Shown here piece by piece: positions 21,485 to 33,020 of a stretch of 64,000 nucleotides of DNA. The position numbers and the translations under genes were made by a program. The notes beneath the pieces are model-generated. The model was not told where the DNA came from, made no database searches, and saw nothing but the letters and a program-made list of their open reading frames with translations. The stretch is from the NCBI GenBank assembly GCA_019054805.1, contig JAHQIY010000001.1, forward strand, positions 1,364,001 through 1,428,000. The letters run 5' to 3'. This DNA is from Brachionus manjavacas (lineage: Eukaryota > Rotifera > Eurotatoria > Ploima > Brachionidae). Every line of letters begins with the position of its first letter. Position 1 is the stretch's first letter.

Positions 21485-22314
21485 CATCGCCAAGACTGGC
21501 GTAATTTTTTTTGAATAAATTAAATTAAAAATTAAATTAAATAATTATTTAATAAACTCTTTGGGACTTGTTTGCTAAAAAACGTAGAGCTGATACATTC
21601 AATGTATTTTCTGGTTGTAGTTTAGGGACGGGTTAAAAAATTACAAAACAATTCAAAAATTATCAAAATAATCAATAGAGAGTAATCAATAGGCAATTTT
21701 TTATAAAATTGATTTCTTACATCTGAATCTCATTTAATTTAAGAAAGAATATTTTAAATCCAAAAAAAGGCAAATTGAAGTTAATGATCAAATGTAAATT
21801 ATTAGATTCTGATTTAAATAAAAGGTATTTTTTATTCAATTTTTTAGTAATAAAGGACTAAATATGATTAAACATGATTTTTTTAATCTTTAATTAGATT
21901 GAAAATTACATGCATTTTTGTTTGAAGTAAAAAAAATTCTCAATCAATATTTTGAAATTTTGGAATTCAAATTTAATTTTGTTTCGCCGTAATACATTTA
22001 AAAAAATACATATATCATTCAATTAAAGATCTTTTAGAAAAAAAAAGATTTGTTTTTTTTTTATTCCTTTTTTCAAAATAATTATCAAAATGAATCGATT
22101 GACGTTTTTGTTATAGAATTGATTCTTAGATTTGAATAAAACAAAATTCTTTGACTTTTGTATTAAAAAGTCAAGTTAATTATCTATAATCAAAGAATAA
22201 AAAAGTGAATGTATCTAATTTTTCAAAAAATTATTCACTATTTAATTATCATCTATGTTAAATCTCAACTGATTTACAAATAAAAAACTCAAAAATTCCA
22301 CAATTAAGGATAAA
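21485..22314. other. Intergenic stretch with a diverged short repeat
   Basis: The stretch begins with CATCGCCAAGACTGGCGTAAT, of which a relative is at 23353 (CATCGCC...GGGCGTAATTT). A second similar block is shared between about 21945-22025 and 23420-23500. No gene is seen. Confidence 0.5.
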
Positions 22315-22779
22315 ATGGACAGAATCTTAGAAGAACTCGAGGAATTGAAGGTTATATCAATTTTATTTTCATTATTAAAATAAGATAAAATTTCATTATT
22401 TCTAAAGAGAAGGCTTCAATCGCTAGAAGCTTCACAACAAAAAAGCATAGAAGAACAGAATAAGAAAATGTCAGAATTAGAAGAACGAAACCAAAGGAAT
22501 CAAGAAAGAATATTAGAATTAGAAGAACAAAGCCGAAGGAATCAACAAAGAATGCTAGAATTACGAGAAAGAAATAAAAGCCAGAAAAATGTGATTCTTC
22601 ATCAACATGTACAAACACATAATTTTAAAGGAGAGCTAAAAATTCATGATCAACTCATTCAAAACATTCCAAATGGTGTTAATAATGGAAAATTTATTTT
22701 TCAAAGATATTCTAACAAAATTTTAAAACTATTAGTTATTTTCTTTTTGCTTAGAAAAATTAAATTTAATATTGATTGA
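22315..22779 (+). CDS. Small coiled-coil protein with C-terminal membrane segment, two exons
   Basis: Exon 1 (22315-22350) encodes MDRILEELEELK. A 57-nt intron (22351-22407, GTTATA...CTAAAG) is in phase 0, and exon 2 continues RRLQSLEASQ to a TGA at 22777-22779, giving 135 residues. Residues 1-70 form a strongly charged coiled coil with a near-repeat of 15-16 residues (ELEERNQRNQERIL, ELEEQSRRNQQRML). The end has a short hydrophobic stretch (KLLVIFFLLRK), suggesting tail anchoring. The joined exons keep the coil heptads, which supports the splice. No known family was recognised. Confidence 0.65.
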
Positions 22780-23512
22780 TTTATAATAATTTAACTTTTA
22801 AAATTCAATTAAATGGACATGTATGAGACAATTTTATGGTAAAATTTGTTAATTGAAATGTGCCTCTAGAACAATCTCATAAAATTAAATTTTTTTTTAC
22901 TTAAAGACTTTATCCAAAAATCTACAAATTAAAATATTCAACCGCAATGCTGACAACTTCACTGAACACATTTTTTTTGCTCTTTTGTAACTTGAAAAAA
23001 TAAAATGATTGAAATGAAGAAGCAGTTTAATTATTAAAAAAAGGCCCATAATTTTCTTCACCGCTAATTTTAATAAAAATACCGCTATTTTAATATTTAT
23101 AAAAAATTATTTTTATTTTTAAATAAAGTTACATTTAAGTATTAATAAGTAAAAAAAAAAAAGAAGAAAAAACAAACAAATAAACAAATATAATAAGTTG
23201 AAAATGAAATTATTTTTAATTATAAAAATAGTAATTATGTAAATTTTTTTTTTTTTTTCTTTTTAAGCATGTAATTTTTAAGTCTTAAAATAGATAAAAA
23301 AATAGTCTTTAATTTTAATATATTTCTTTTTTTATACTTAATTCTTTTTTATCATCGCCAAATAGGGCGTAATTTTTGAAACAAATAAATAAAAATAAAT
23401 AAATAAATTAAGTATTAATCAATCTTTTGAAATTTTGGAATACAAAATTTAACTTTTTTTCGCTTTACATATTTTAATAAATATCAAATTATCATTTAAT
23501 ATATTGAAAAGA
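22780..23512. other. Intergenic, low-complexity A/T runs
   Basis: A-rich tracts around 23150-23215 and a poly-T run near 23240. No gene is seen. The short CATCGCC hairpin repeat recurs at 23353. Confidence 0.5.
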
Positions 23513-25326
23513 AATAAGATATTGAAAAGTATCTTAAAGCTCAATTATATAGATGATTGAAAAGTCATCTATCCGGTTACTGAAAAGTATCCTATTATAA
23601 AAAATCCTATTGCTTCGTTCTTTGAGGCTCTAGGAACTAGGCGCAAGACTTGGTCACAAGCTGACTAACTCAAGCACAGAGAAGTCTAGTTTTTCCGTAT
23701 ATTGAAATAATACAAAAAAGGCATTGAAAAAAGTCATAGGGACCCCTCTTTCGATCGTACAACAGCCCAGCAAAACAACAACCGAAGATTTACCAAAAAG
23801 GCACTCAATCGTGACGGATCAGGAGCCCACGCGAGACATTAGATATAGATTATCTAACATAAATAGAAATTGTGCAAATTTAGCAGACCTTGATATTTGA
23901 TGCAACTTTGAATGGTGCACTATGTTGCATTTACAGAAGTTTAAACGCGAAGAAAAACAATTATTCAATTTTTTTACATTTTTTTCTGTTCTTCTTATCA
24001 TTTTGTACTGAATTTCACAAAACCTAAATTTTCGATAATATGAATTATTATATAAACATGCTTTCCAATCGTTTTAATTAAATAATCTTCTTGATTTGTA
24101 TTTTTAATTTGATAAAAATGAATAGTTGTCATTAGTAATTTCAAGTTTATCAACATTATTTTCATCATTTGTAGCAAGATAAAGATTTTCTTTTTCTTAA
24201 ATTTCGAAGATATTGTCAAATAATTGTGTCATTATTTCCTGAATTTTCATGTAATCAAGCTTGAGTTGTTTAAAAGAATTAATTTCTTCATTAATAACGA
24301 TTTTAAGTAAAAATTTTTTAATTTTAATAAAAATTCCTCTCAATTTCTATAATAAAATAAATTTTTTGATTGAGTTTTTTTGAGATGATGGGAAGATTTT
24401 AAAAAAATTTATTAAAGATATAAAATTAATAATTATAAATTATCTAGATATTTTGATATTAAAACTAACATAGAAAATAAAAAATTATTTTGATTTTTTG
24501 ATTTTTTTAAATTAAACTGAGCCAAATAAATAGCATGGAAAATGATTTTTTTGCCGTTCCAGGTAATTATTATGGAAACCAAACAAGTGTTGAATCAAAA
24601 AAAAAAGTCAAAGTCCGGACTTTTATGGATATATTTGTGAACTAAAAAAGGAATAAGTTTTAAATACCATTTAAAAATATTTTTATGAATGTAATAAATG
24701 TATTATTGTTTCTACTTAAAAGCATCAAAAAAATTGTTGATTTCATTGTTTGATGCGTCTTTTAAAGCAGTTATTTTTATGGTCTTAAAACTTTGATCGG
24801 TGAGATTTTTAATTTTATCCAAAATGTTTTAAATTTTTGAATCTGTTATCGTTTCATTTTGCATAAAATCATTTAATATATCTTCGATAGTTTTCTCGCC
24901 ATAATTTTTAAATTTAATAAATTTTTGGTCCATTTTTTTTCCCAATAAGTCTTTAAATTCTGTAATTTTAAAATTTTCAGATTTTGAAATATATGTAATG
25001 CTTCGCGTGAGTTTCTGATCCGTCACGGATGAGTTGTTTTTTGATCGATCTTCGATTATTGATTTGCTTGATTGATATACGATCGAAAGAGGGGTCCCTA
25101 TGACACTTCTCAGTGCCTTTTTTGTATAATTTTCAATATACGGAAAAACTAGACTACTCTGTGCTTGAGTTGGTCAATTTATGACCAAGTCTTTCGCCTA
25201 GTCCCTAGGGCCTCAAAGAACGAAGCAATAGGACTTTTTAATGATAGGATACTTTTCAGTAACCTGATAGATGACTTTTCAATCACCTATAAAATTGAAC
25301 TAAAAGATACTTTTCAATATCTTATT
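23513..25326. mobile_element. DNA element with long terminal inverted repeats
   Basis: The outer 23 bases at 23513-23535 are the exact reverse complement of 25304-25326. Inverted homology continues inward for about 300 bp, to 23835 and 25010, through the blocks GGGACCCCTCTTTCGATC and GATCCGTCACG. Near each end a TGAAAAGTATC/TCATC motif is repeated three times. The centre is A/T-rich, and three short minus-strand frames (23819-24001, 23998-24219, 24829-25026) show no recognised domain. No target duplication was recognised. It is a fold-back type, non-autonomous element. Confidence 0.75.
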
Positions 25327-25774
25327 CCGGAAAGTAAATTGAGATATAATTTTCTTTCTAAGATTTTATTCAAGTTTTTTAGTTATTTTATTATTTAAAA
25401 ATAAAATTAATATATATACGAAAATTACAAAGTTATAAGAGTTTTTCTCATTAACTTTTCTAAAAATAACTTCAAGGTAAAATTTATAAAAATTTTCTTC
25501 TTTTTTAATCTTGAAATTACATCTTTACACCTCCCCCTTTACGGAAAAAAATTTTTCAAAAAAAATTTTTTAAACAAATATATAAATATAAAAATAAACA
25601 AAAATATAGTAAAATGATTAGTTTCAAGTTTCTTTTTCATCAATCTAATTTTATATCATTGATAACCTTCAATTCAGCTTCAACTTTCTCCTTTGTCATG
25701 ATTGCTTCTTTATTTCGAGGATCCTGTTTTCCCAAATTTTCCATAGAACCAATTTCCGCAAAAATCTTACTATC

Positions 25775-25975
25775 ATTATTAGGGAACTTCTTGGAATTGT
25801 ATATGCGGTCGAAAAATTCAAATATTATTTATATGGCACTGAATTCATCATATATACCGACCATAATCCATTAACATACTTGAATAACATAACATTATCA
25901 TCTTCAAGACTAACTAGATGGCGATTAAAACTGGCCGAATACAACTTCAAAATTTTATATAAAAAAGGAATTATT
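25775..25975 (+). pseudogene. Gypsy RNase H fragment
   Basis: Plus-strand translation gives IVYAVEKFKYYLYGTEF, then IYTDHNPLTYLNN and RLTRWRLKLAEYNFKILYKKG. This is nearly the same as the RNase H segment of the element at 42154-43677, where the text reads FGTEFVIYTDHNPLTYLNN. Only this piece remains, and nothing else of the element is recognisable around it. Confidence 0.85.
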
Positions 25976-25989
25976 AATTTCTAAATTAG

Positions 25990-27027
25990 GATTTAATTAA
26001 AAACTTTTCAGATTTTTCCAAAATTTTAATTTCTAAACATGCGTTTTTTTTTACAAAAGCAAAAAAGATTTTTACCTAACATTCGAAAAATATTTGCTTG
26101 ATTTAGAATGTAATTGAGTAGCAATATTTTTTTTTTTATTAATCAGTATTTCCTAAAAAACATTTAATAATTAATTATTCTGTAAAATCAATAAAATAAT
26201 CAATAAATTAATTTCCTGATTTTTGAAACAAAATTCTAAAAACACTCTTTAAATTTAGAAAGTAAAAAATAATTTAGTAAATATCAATTTCTTTTTTTTA
26301 TTAAGAAATTTTTCAGAAAAACAAAATTTGAGCGTTTTTTAAGATTTAGAAAATTTATATTAGGAATTTACTTTGTTTTTTCTTTTTTTCAAAAATAAAG
26401 AAAAACCCAAAAAATATGATTTTTCTCTTCCAAAGCGTCAGGTGCAAAGAGACGTTGAGGCAAAAATTTTCTGAGACACATTATTTTACCAAATATTAGG
26501 TCACTAATATAATATTAAAAAAGCCACGATTGGAAAACTTGACTTGATAACTTTATACACTTGTTTATGCCTGACAGGCAAATCAGCCAAATCTGCAAAT
26601 ATTCCCATTTATTTCTCATTTTAATTTTTCGAAGTAATCCGATTACCATCAGAAATACATTCCATAATCTTTGGAACTTTCATTAAGATAAAAAATATTT
26701 AAACCTTATTCTTTTTCTCTATTCATTTCTATTTCCAGTGTTAATAGGCTTTTGTTAGTTCTATAAGCATTTTTCTATAGGTCTCATTTTCCATATTTTT
26801 TAAGCATTTCTTTATTGAGTCGCTTGTACCATCTGCCTCGTTCTACATTAAAAGATTTTTGTATGTGTTAAAAAACAGCACAAAGATTGACTACGATACA
26901 TTTTTCTAAGAGTCAAAAAATTGTCCTGAAAATTGTAAAACCAACATCTGTAATAAAATTGAAAGCTTTCAATGCGTTTAATTTTTGGATATTTTTATTC
27001 AAGATTGATGAATTTTGAAGATTAGAT
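25990..27027. other. Intergenic, with a 40-bp copy of CCDC57 coding sequence
   Basis: Bases 26549-26588 match 29168-29207 inside the CCDC57 coding region with two mismatches and in the same orientation. Otherwise no gene is seen. A short minus-strand frame around 26740-26870 has protein-like composition (SIKKCLKNMENETYRKMLIE) but no context. Confidence 0.5.
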
Positions 27028-27963
27028 TTAAATAATAATAAATTGAATTAATATTAAAATATTATATTTTATTAATTTTAAATACTGATTAATCTTAATT
27101 ATTTTTTCATAATTTTTACAAAAATCTTCAAAATCTTGGCTATTTTGCAGCATTCGTTCAGCAAATACACAAAATGTGTCCAAAGGACAATTTTTATATC
27201 TATCATTAAAGAACTTGGATAATTTGATTCTTTTTTCTTTCATGATACTCAAATCATTGTCTAACCTTTTTCGTTTGTCCATTTCTTTTTCAGTTCTTTC
27301 AGGACCTGGAAAGCCTACATAATTTCTCCAAAGATTGTTATTTTGTAAATAAGTTGTCAATCTCCAATTTCTTTCTATAAATTTGGCAAAATTATGTTCA
27401 CGGTCAAGCTTATCTGTTTTCTTCTGTGCCAATATTTTGTCATAAGGTGTTTGACGATTTTTTATCAAACGATTTCTTAATTTTTCTATTTCTTTTATTA
27501 ATTCAACTTTTGATAAAGAATAGGATAAAATTTTGTTCTTTGACAATTTTTCAATTTGATTTCCAAAAATTATACTTGCTTTATTTTTATCCAATTTAAA
27601 TTTTCCATTAATGGATAGCAAAAAAATTGGTACATGGAAATTTGCTGCCATAAAAGCTTCTCGTTGACAATCAAAACTTTCCATGTATGATTCGCTTAAA
27701 CACGCAATAAAAAGATCACAATAAGGAATAATTCTTTCTATATTCAATGATTGTTTATCTAAATTTATTTCTAAGCTTGATTTTAATTTTTTTAAGTCTT
27801 TGTTCAATTGATGAGCTATTTTTTCATCACTCCAACAGTAGCTGATAAAAATTTTAAAATTTTTTACTTCACTTTTCTCAAGTAAATCAGGGTTTTCGTA
27901 GACCACATCTGGATAAATCAGATTAGAGCCATCTTTTCTAGTGCAAGATGAACAGCACCCCAT
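27028..27963 (-). CDS. TIR-domain protein with N-terminal acylation motif
   Basis: A 311-residue open frame. The start MGCCSSC has Gly2 and Ser6 as in N-myristoylation sites and several Cys for palmitoylation, which predicts attachment to the inner face of membranes. Residues about 36-165 form a TIR domain: KIFISYCWSD (box 1, about 37-46), then RIIPYCDLFIACLSESYMES, and FDCQREAFMAAN, in which Glu102 sits where the catalytic Glu of NAD-cleaving TIR domains lies. VPIFLLSI follows as a core strand. The remainder is charged and helical with no recognised domain, and the end is hydrophobic (ILILIQFIII). TIR proteins act in innate immunity and axon-degeneration pathways. Whether this one is an adaptor or an enzyme cannot be decided here. 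No intron is needed. It lies tail-to-head with CCDC57. Confidence 0.85.
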   Translation of the reverse strand: MGCCSSCTRKDGSNLIYPDVVYENPDLLEKSEVKNFKIFISYCWSDEKIAHQLNKDLKKLKSSLEINLDKQSLNIERIIPYCDLFIACLSESYMESFDCQREAFMAANFHVPIFLLSINGKFKLDKNKASIIFGNQIEKLSKNKILSYSLSKVELIKEIEKLRNRLIKNRQTPYDKILAQKKTDKLDREHNFAKFIERNWRLTTYLQNNNLWRNYVGFPGPERTEKEMDKRKRLDNDLSIMKEKRIKLSKFFNDRYKNCPLDTFCVFAERMLQNSQDFEDFCKNYEKIIKINQYLKLIKYNILILIQFIII

Positions 27964-28915
27964 TTTTTTAAAAATTTATTAAATCAAATTATGAATAAAA
28001 AAAAACACACTAAAATTATTAAAGCAACTTTTATTATTAGATAACAATAAGCTTTCATCAAAAAGAAAGCTAATAAAAGATTATTTTCTTCTTTTTTCAA
28101 ACAAACTAATATAATTTCTTGTGGCAATTTATTATTTTAAGATAAATTTAAAATAGCAAAAAAAGAAATGCATTACTGTATAAACTTTGTTAAAAATTTT
28201 TTTTTAAATAATATTGTTAACATCGTGAGTAAAGATTAATTCTTGGCAACCATTTTTCTTTTCAAAACGACTTTACTGAGATTAATAAAATATGGTTTTG
28301 GTAGCAGTGACAAAATAGGTTTAATAATGATCATCATGATCAATATGAAAAAAATCAAATTTAAAATCTGATAAGCAAGTCCAAAAAATATATAAAATCA
28401 ATAAAACTGAGAACATCAAAAGTTAAAAAAAAACTGCTATGAAACTTTTTAGTACACTGGTTATTTTAAGGGTTATAAATTACATTTTAAATCTCTGAGC
28501 CCATAAAATACTTATGTTTTACGGATAACATGATAATAAAAAAGACACAAAGAGGATCACAAAGCTATGGTAACGAAATAACAAAAGGAGTCTGTGTAAA
28601 TTATGATTTTACCTTGGATTTTTATTTAAAAGCTCAGTTGAATAAAACATTTTATTTGAATTTTAATATTAGTAAATAAATTTAATTAATATTAAGTTTC
28701 TTTATTAATTAAATAATAATATTAAATATTCTGTATCTACTAAATTTTAGTCAATTCAGAAAATTGAACAATTATTTTTCTTTATATTTTTTTTATCATA
28801 AAGCAGTGCAATTATCAAAACCTCATAAGCCATAAAAAAAATTCATAAATAATTATTGACATGGAAAAATCAAAATTTAAAAATAAATTTTATTCAGAAA
28901 AAATTAAATAAAAAA
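27964..28915. other. Intergenic between TIR gene and CCDC57
   Basis: About 950 bases of AT-rich sequence containing the leader of the TIR gene and the 3' flank of CCDC57. No additional gene is seen. Confidence 0.5.
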
Positions 28916-31772
28916 TTAATCTTTAAAGTTATAATTGCGAATCTTTGGTTTTTGGAGAACATTTTTGCCCATTTGTCTTGGAGTTTTTGGCTTTAAACTA
29001 GGCGATTTGGACGTATTGATCACAGCTTTTTTAACCTGCGGTTTAATCTCAGCCGAGTGATCAACATTTTCCTCCAAAATCTTCCAAATCTCCTTTAAAT
29101 TCTCTGACTTTACCGATGAGCTGACAGTTTCATCCGTACTCAAACCAACTTCATTAGAATAATTGTTAACTTTATACACTTGTTTATCCCTCACAGGCAA
29201 ATCAGCCTTTTTATTGTCACTCAATTGTTTTTTGGTCAATTCATACTGCTGTTTTTCCAACTGTTCCAATCTACTACTAAACACAGTCCTTGGCTTGACC
29301 ACCTCGACCATGAATTCACTCTCTCTGTTCGCTCTAACCAAAGCCATACTCTCATTATCAAACTTAACCCTATTCAATTCACCCCTCAATTGATTGCTTA
29401 GCTCAATCAAATGCTCTTTTTCCTCAATCAAACTATTTATATACTTGGCCGCTGTTTTTAATTTCACCTTTAGAGCATCAATTTCTTGTCTCCTCTGAAT
29501 TTCCACTTCCTCATCGGACTCTGCACCATCGATCACATTCTCTCTGCCATTCTGTCCTTGCTTCAGCCTCAAGTTTTCGTGGTTCAATTGTCGAGTCTTT
29601 AATTGCATTTGTTGATTCAAATCAGACAATCTTTTGATCTCTTCCTTTAGCTGCTCAATGAACAATTCTTGTGCGCCAAAATTGATTGTTTGTCCACTAG
29701 AAGACAATTTCACATTGAGCTCAGTAATTCGGTGCTCCAAAGAGGATATTTCCGAATTTTTCTCTATGGTTATCTTGTGGTATTCATCGGCTTCGCGTCT
29801 GGTGGTCTGCAGTTCAAGCTCCAAATTTTGAGCTATAGTCCTCAAATTGGAAATTTCAGTAGTCATTCTGCGCTCCTGGCATCCCAATTCATACTTAAGG
29901 GTGTCCAATTGTGTCTGCTTGAGTCTTTCTTTTTCAGCTGCATCATTCACTTGTTTTTCCAAACAAACCAATTTAGCCTGTTGTTTCTTACAAAAGGCAG
30001 TCAAGTCCACTTTTTCTTTGCGCAATAGATCAATTGTTTCATTCAGAGATTTCATGTGTGAATTGAGAATTGTGCTGTCAGTAAGCTTTGAATCTGGCAT
30101 CTTGTGTCCCAGCACATACTCGTCTATCTTGGACTGCAGATCTCGATTTTTTTGCTTCAACTCAAACAATTGCTTTTCCAAGTCTTCGCTGAATTTTTCT
30201 GCTCCTTTGTTTTCTCCACTAGCCACCATTTCCATTTCCTGCCTCATTTGTTTTATGATCAGCTTCAATTTGTCATTTTCATCAGCGAGTTTATTTTCGC
30301 TTAAATTCTGTATTTGGTCCAGATGAGTTCCGAGTGGATCAGATGAAAGAATAGACTTGATGACACTTTCCTTGTAGGCTAATTTTTGTTCCAAATTTTG
30401 CACTTGTGCCAAAGCTTGATCTCTCGACTCTCGAAGACTTTTGTTGACCAGATCTGAATTTTCAATTTTAGAATTTTCTAGTTCGAGGTATTTTGCGCGC
30501 CACCCAGCATCCACTGAAGACTTTTCAGCCTCTAATTGAGCACAGCGTGATCTAAGTGATTCTATGCCACTCTTTAAGTCTTGGTCAAAATTAGTCCTCA
30601 CTGTTTGTTTGGCTTTTATTTTTTCAATTTCCTCTCGGGCTATCTTAAGCTCATCTTCTCTTAATTCTATCTGTTGCCTAAGCTTGTCCTCCTCGCTACC
30701 TTCAAACTTGATATTCTTATACTCATTCAATTGTTGGCTTAAATTAATTATTTTTAATTTTTCTTCTTCCAGAGAACTTTTTAAATTTTCAATTAAAAAA
30801 TTTTTTTCATTCAACAATCGATTGGATTCTTGATTTTTGCGCTTTAGGTCTTCTAGAACAGACAAATTTTTGGTCTCCATGTTCGCGATTTTTGATTGAA
30901 GATCCTTGATCTGGGCGTCCTTGAGTACAGTGGTGTCATGCAACTGCCATTCTTTTTCTTTCAATAAACGCTGCATGTCCTTAACATTGGTCTCAGTGTG
31001 TTCGGTGGTGCCCTTTATTTTGTCCAAATCTTGCCTAACATAACTCAGCTCGTTTCGGAGCATTTTTATCTCCAAGTCCTTGGCCAAGATGGTCGTGTTG
31101 AACTCATCGGTCTGGATGCGGTGTTCATGCTCGCTTTTTTTCATAATTTGATCAAATTCATTGCGCATCTCGTCCCTCTGCTTGTCCAAATCGAACTCCA
31201 AATCTTTTATTTGAAGTTGAAGGGTTCTTTTGAGTTTTTCGATTTCGGTCCGCTCGAGACCGATTTCCATGTCTTTGGCATTTTTATATTTTTCTAGTTC
31301 ATTATTTTTTTGATTTAAACGCTTTATATAATATTTTTTTAATTCGTCTAAAGAATTTTTTTCCTCTTCTTTTAATTTGTGGTAGTCATCAAGCCGAATT
31401 TTTAGATCACTTATTTCGGCATTTTTTTCCGATAACTGTTTACGAATGTCTAAAATAAAAAATAAAAAAAAAATTTTTTCTTTTAAATTTTATTGATTAA
31501 CTTGATATGGATTGTTCGAATTTTTCCAATTCCGAATCTCTTTCCTCTAGTAGTTTTAAATTGTACTTAAAGTCTTGTCTCAGCTGCTCGAATTTGGACT
31601 TCTCGTCTTTGAGTTCACTTGTTTTTTGGGACAGTGATTTTTCCAGCATTTGGATCCTTTTTGTATGAAAATAATTTATTTTTAAATTTTTGTTTTGATC
31701 TGATTACCTTTGTTCCTGAATTTGACGCCATTCTTTTTCCTTTTGCTCAGCAGCTTCTTTGAGAGCGTCCAT
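28916..31772 (-). CDS. CCDC57: CCDC57 orthologue, coiled-coil centrosomal/satellite protein, at least three exons
   Basis: Exons on the minus strand are 31772-31708, 31656-31502 and 31449-28916, joined across introns of 51 nt (31657-31707) and 52 nt (31450-31501) with agreeing phases. The product is about 917 residues. The start EKEWRQIQEQR and DFKYNLKLLEERDSELEKFE align well with human CCDC57 (EEEWRALQ, DFVYNLQVLEERDLELERY). Later RDQAL and LADENDKLKLIIKQMRQEMEM match its RDQAV and LRNAIAQMRKEMEA. CCDC57 is a centriolar-satellite and microtubule-linked protein needed for ciliogenesis and centriole duplication in vertebrates. Nearly the whole length is predicted coiled coil. The last 120 residues are basic and Ser/Pro-rich. 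Codon 1 at 31772 is the first ATG in frame. A possible acceptor at 31789-31790 leaves room for an additional upstream exon. Confidence 0.85.
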
Positions 31773-31790
31773 CTTTTTCACAAGTCCACT

Positions 31791-32139
31791 TTAAATTTAA
31801 AATAGAAAAAAAATAAGAATTTTTATAAACAGTTGCCAAGCAATGTTCAAGTGAAGTTTATTTTGAAATTGTACATTTTAAAAAGGACTTAAATTAAAAA
31901 TCATTTTTTTAAGCTTAAAATGGATTCCGAAATCTCTTCAAAAATGTAACTTAAAAATGAAAATTCTCAAAACAAAAATAAAATAAAATTAAAAAAAATA
32001 CAAAATATTAAATTCCAAATTTTTGAATTATTTAAATGAAAAATTAATTATCTAAAATTTTAATCTTAAAATAAAAACAAGTTGGTAATAAAAGTGAAAA
32101 AATATTCTTTAAAGCCTTTAAAGCTGTAAATTTTCAGAA
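31791..32139. other. Intergenic, no gene seen
   Basis: AT-rich sequence between the divergent CCDC57 gene and the first RING-like copy. It may contain the CCDC57 promoter or first exon, which I could not place. Confidence 0.4.
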
Positions 32140-33020
32140 ATGAATGGTGTGAGCATTTTATTGCCATGCGGTTTTTCTGCCAAAAGCAAAGCCATTTTTA
32201 ATAGAAAAAGCAAGTTTCCATGTTCAGTTTGTAAAATAAATGGCGAAGAATGTTTGAGTATGACAAAAAATAAGATGTTGATTAATGAGAATAATCTCGA
32301 TCTAAAAAAGAATCAGTGCAAATAGTTGTTGAGAATATTCAAAAACTACATACAAAAATGACCCACAGATTTTTTAGATAAAAGTTATGATTGTTTAAAA
32401 AGGAAATTGACATTCGTAGGGAAGAAATCAAAGTTAAATAAAAAAATAGATGGAAAAATTCAACAAATAGAGGCATCATCAGACCACATCAAAAAATATT
32501 AAATTTTAATTCAAATTTAGATTTAATAAAAAAATTAAAATAGAAATTGGCAATGGTATTAATTTATATTTGGTGATTTGAAATAGCCTAAGTTTAAGCT
32601 AACCGATAATATTGAAATAATTTATGTCACAAAATTGTTTGAAGAACATTTTTTTAGAGAGGAAACTTTTAGTTATTTTATTAAAAAAAAAGATTGACAA
32701 TGATAGCCGTTCTGGGGAAAATTTAATTGAATATATATAATTATTCTCTTTTAAAAGATAAAAAGAATCTAATTTGAAGGGTTTTATTAGGAGCACATTA
32801 GGATCATATTAAATGAAGAGGTTTGAAAAATGGGATTTTTTTGTATTGTGATTCAAATGTCACTGCTCAACTTCCACTTTTAAATAAATTTGATTCAAAA
32901 GAAAACTTGAGTTACAATTTTGTACATTTTTAAGCAAAAATGATTGGAATTGGGGATATCATGTGGTATTAAATGATATCATGTCATGATGTGACAAATT
33001 AATTTTCAGTACTGTATTAG
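32140..33020 (+). pseudogene. RING-like/coiled-coil/MATH family, decayed copy (a)
   Basis: The first 61 codons are open and contain the family start ILLPCGFSAKSKAIF, then FPCSVC, GEECL and TKNKMLINENNLDLKKNQ, ending at a TAG. Sequence resembling the rest of the family continues to about 33000 with many stops and gaps: the IDIRREEIK block near 32410, the LKDKKN-type block near 32750 and MATH-like text near 32840-32960. The nearest relative is the copy at 35710-36796. It is a dead duplicate, and the missing His in the finger (CKINGEEC) also argues against function. Confidence 0.8.

Noticed and set aside
23819..25026. Short minus-strand frames inside the long-TIR element as transposase
   Set aside because: No recognisable motif and low-complexity composition.
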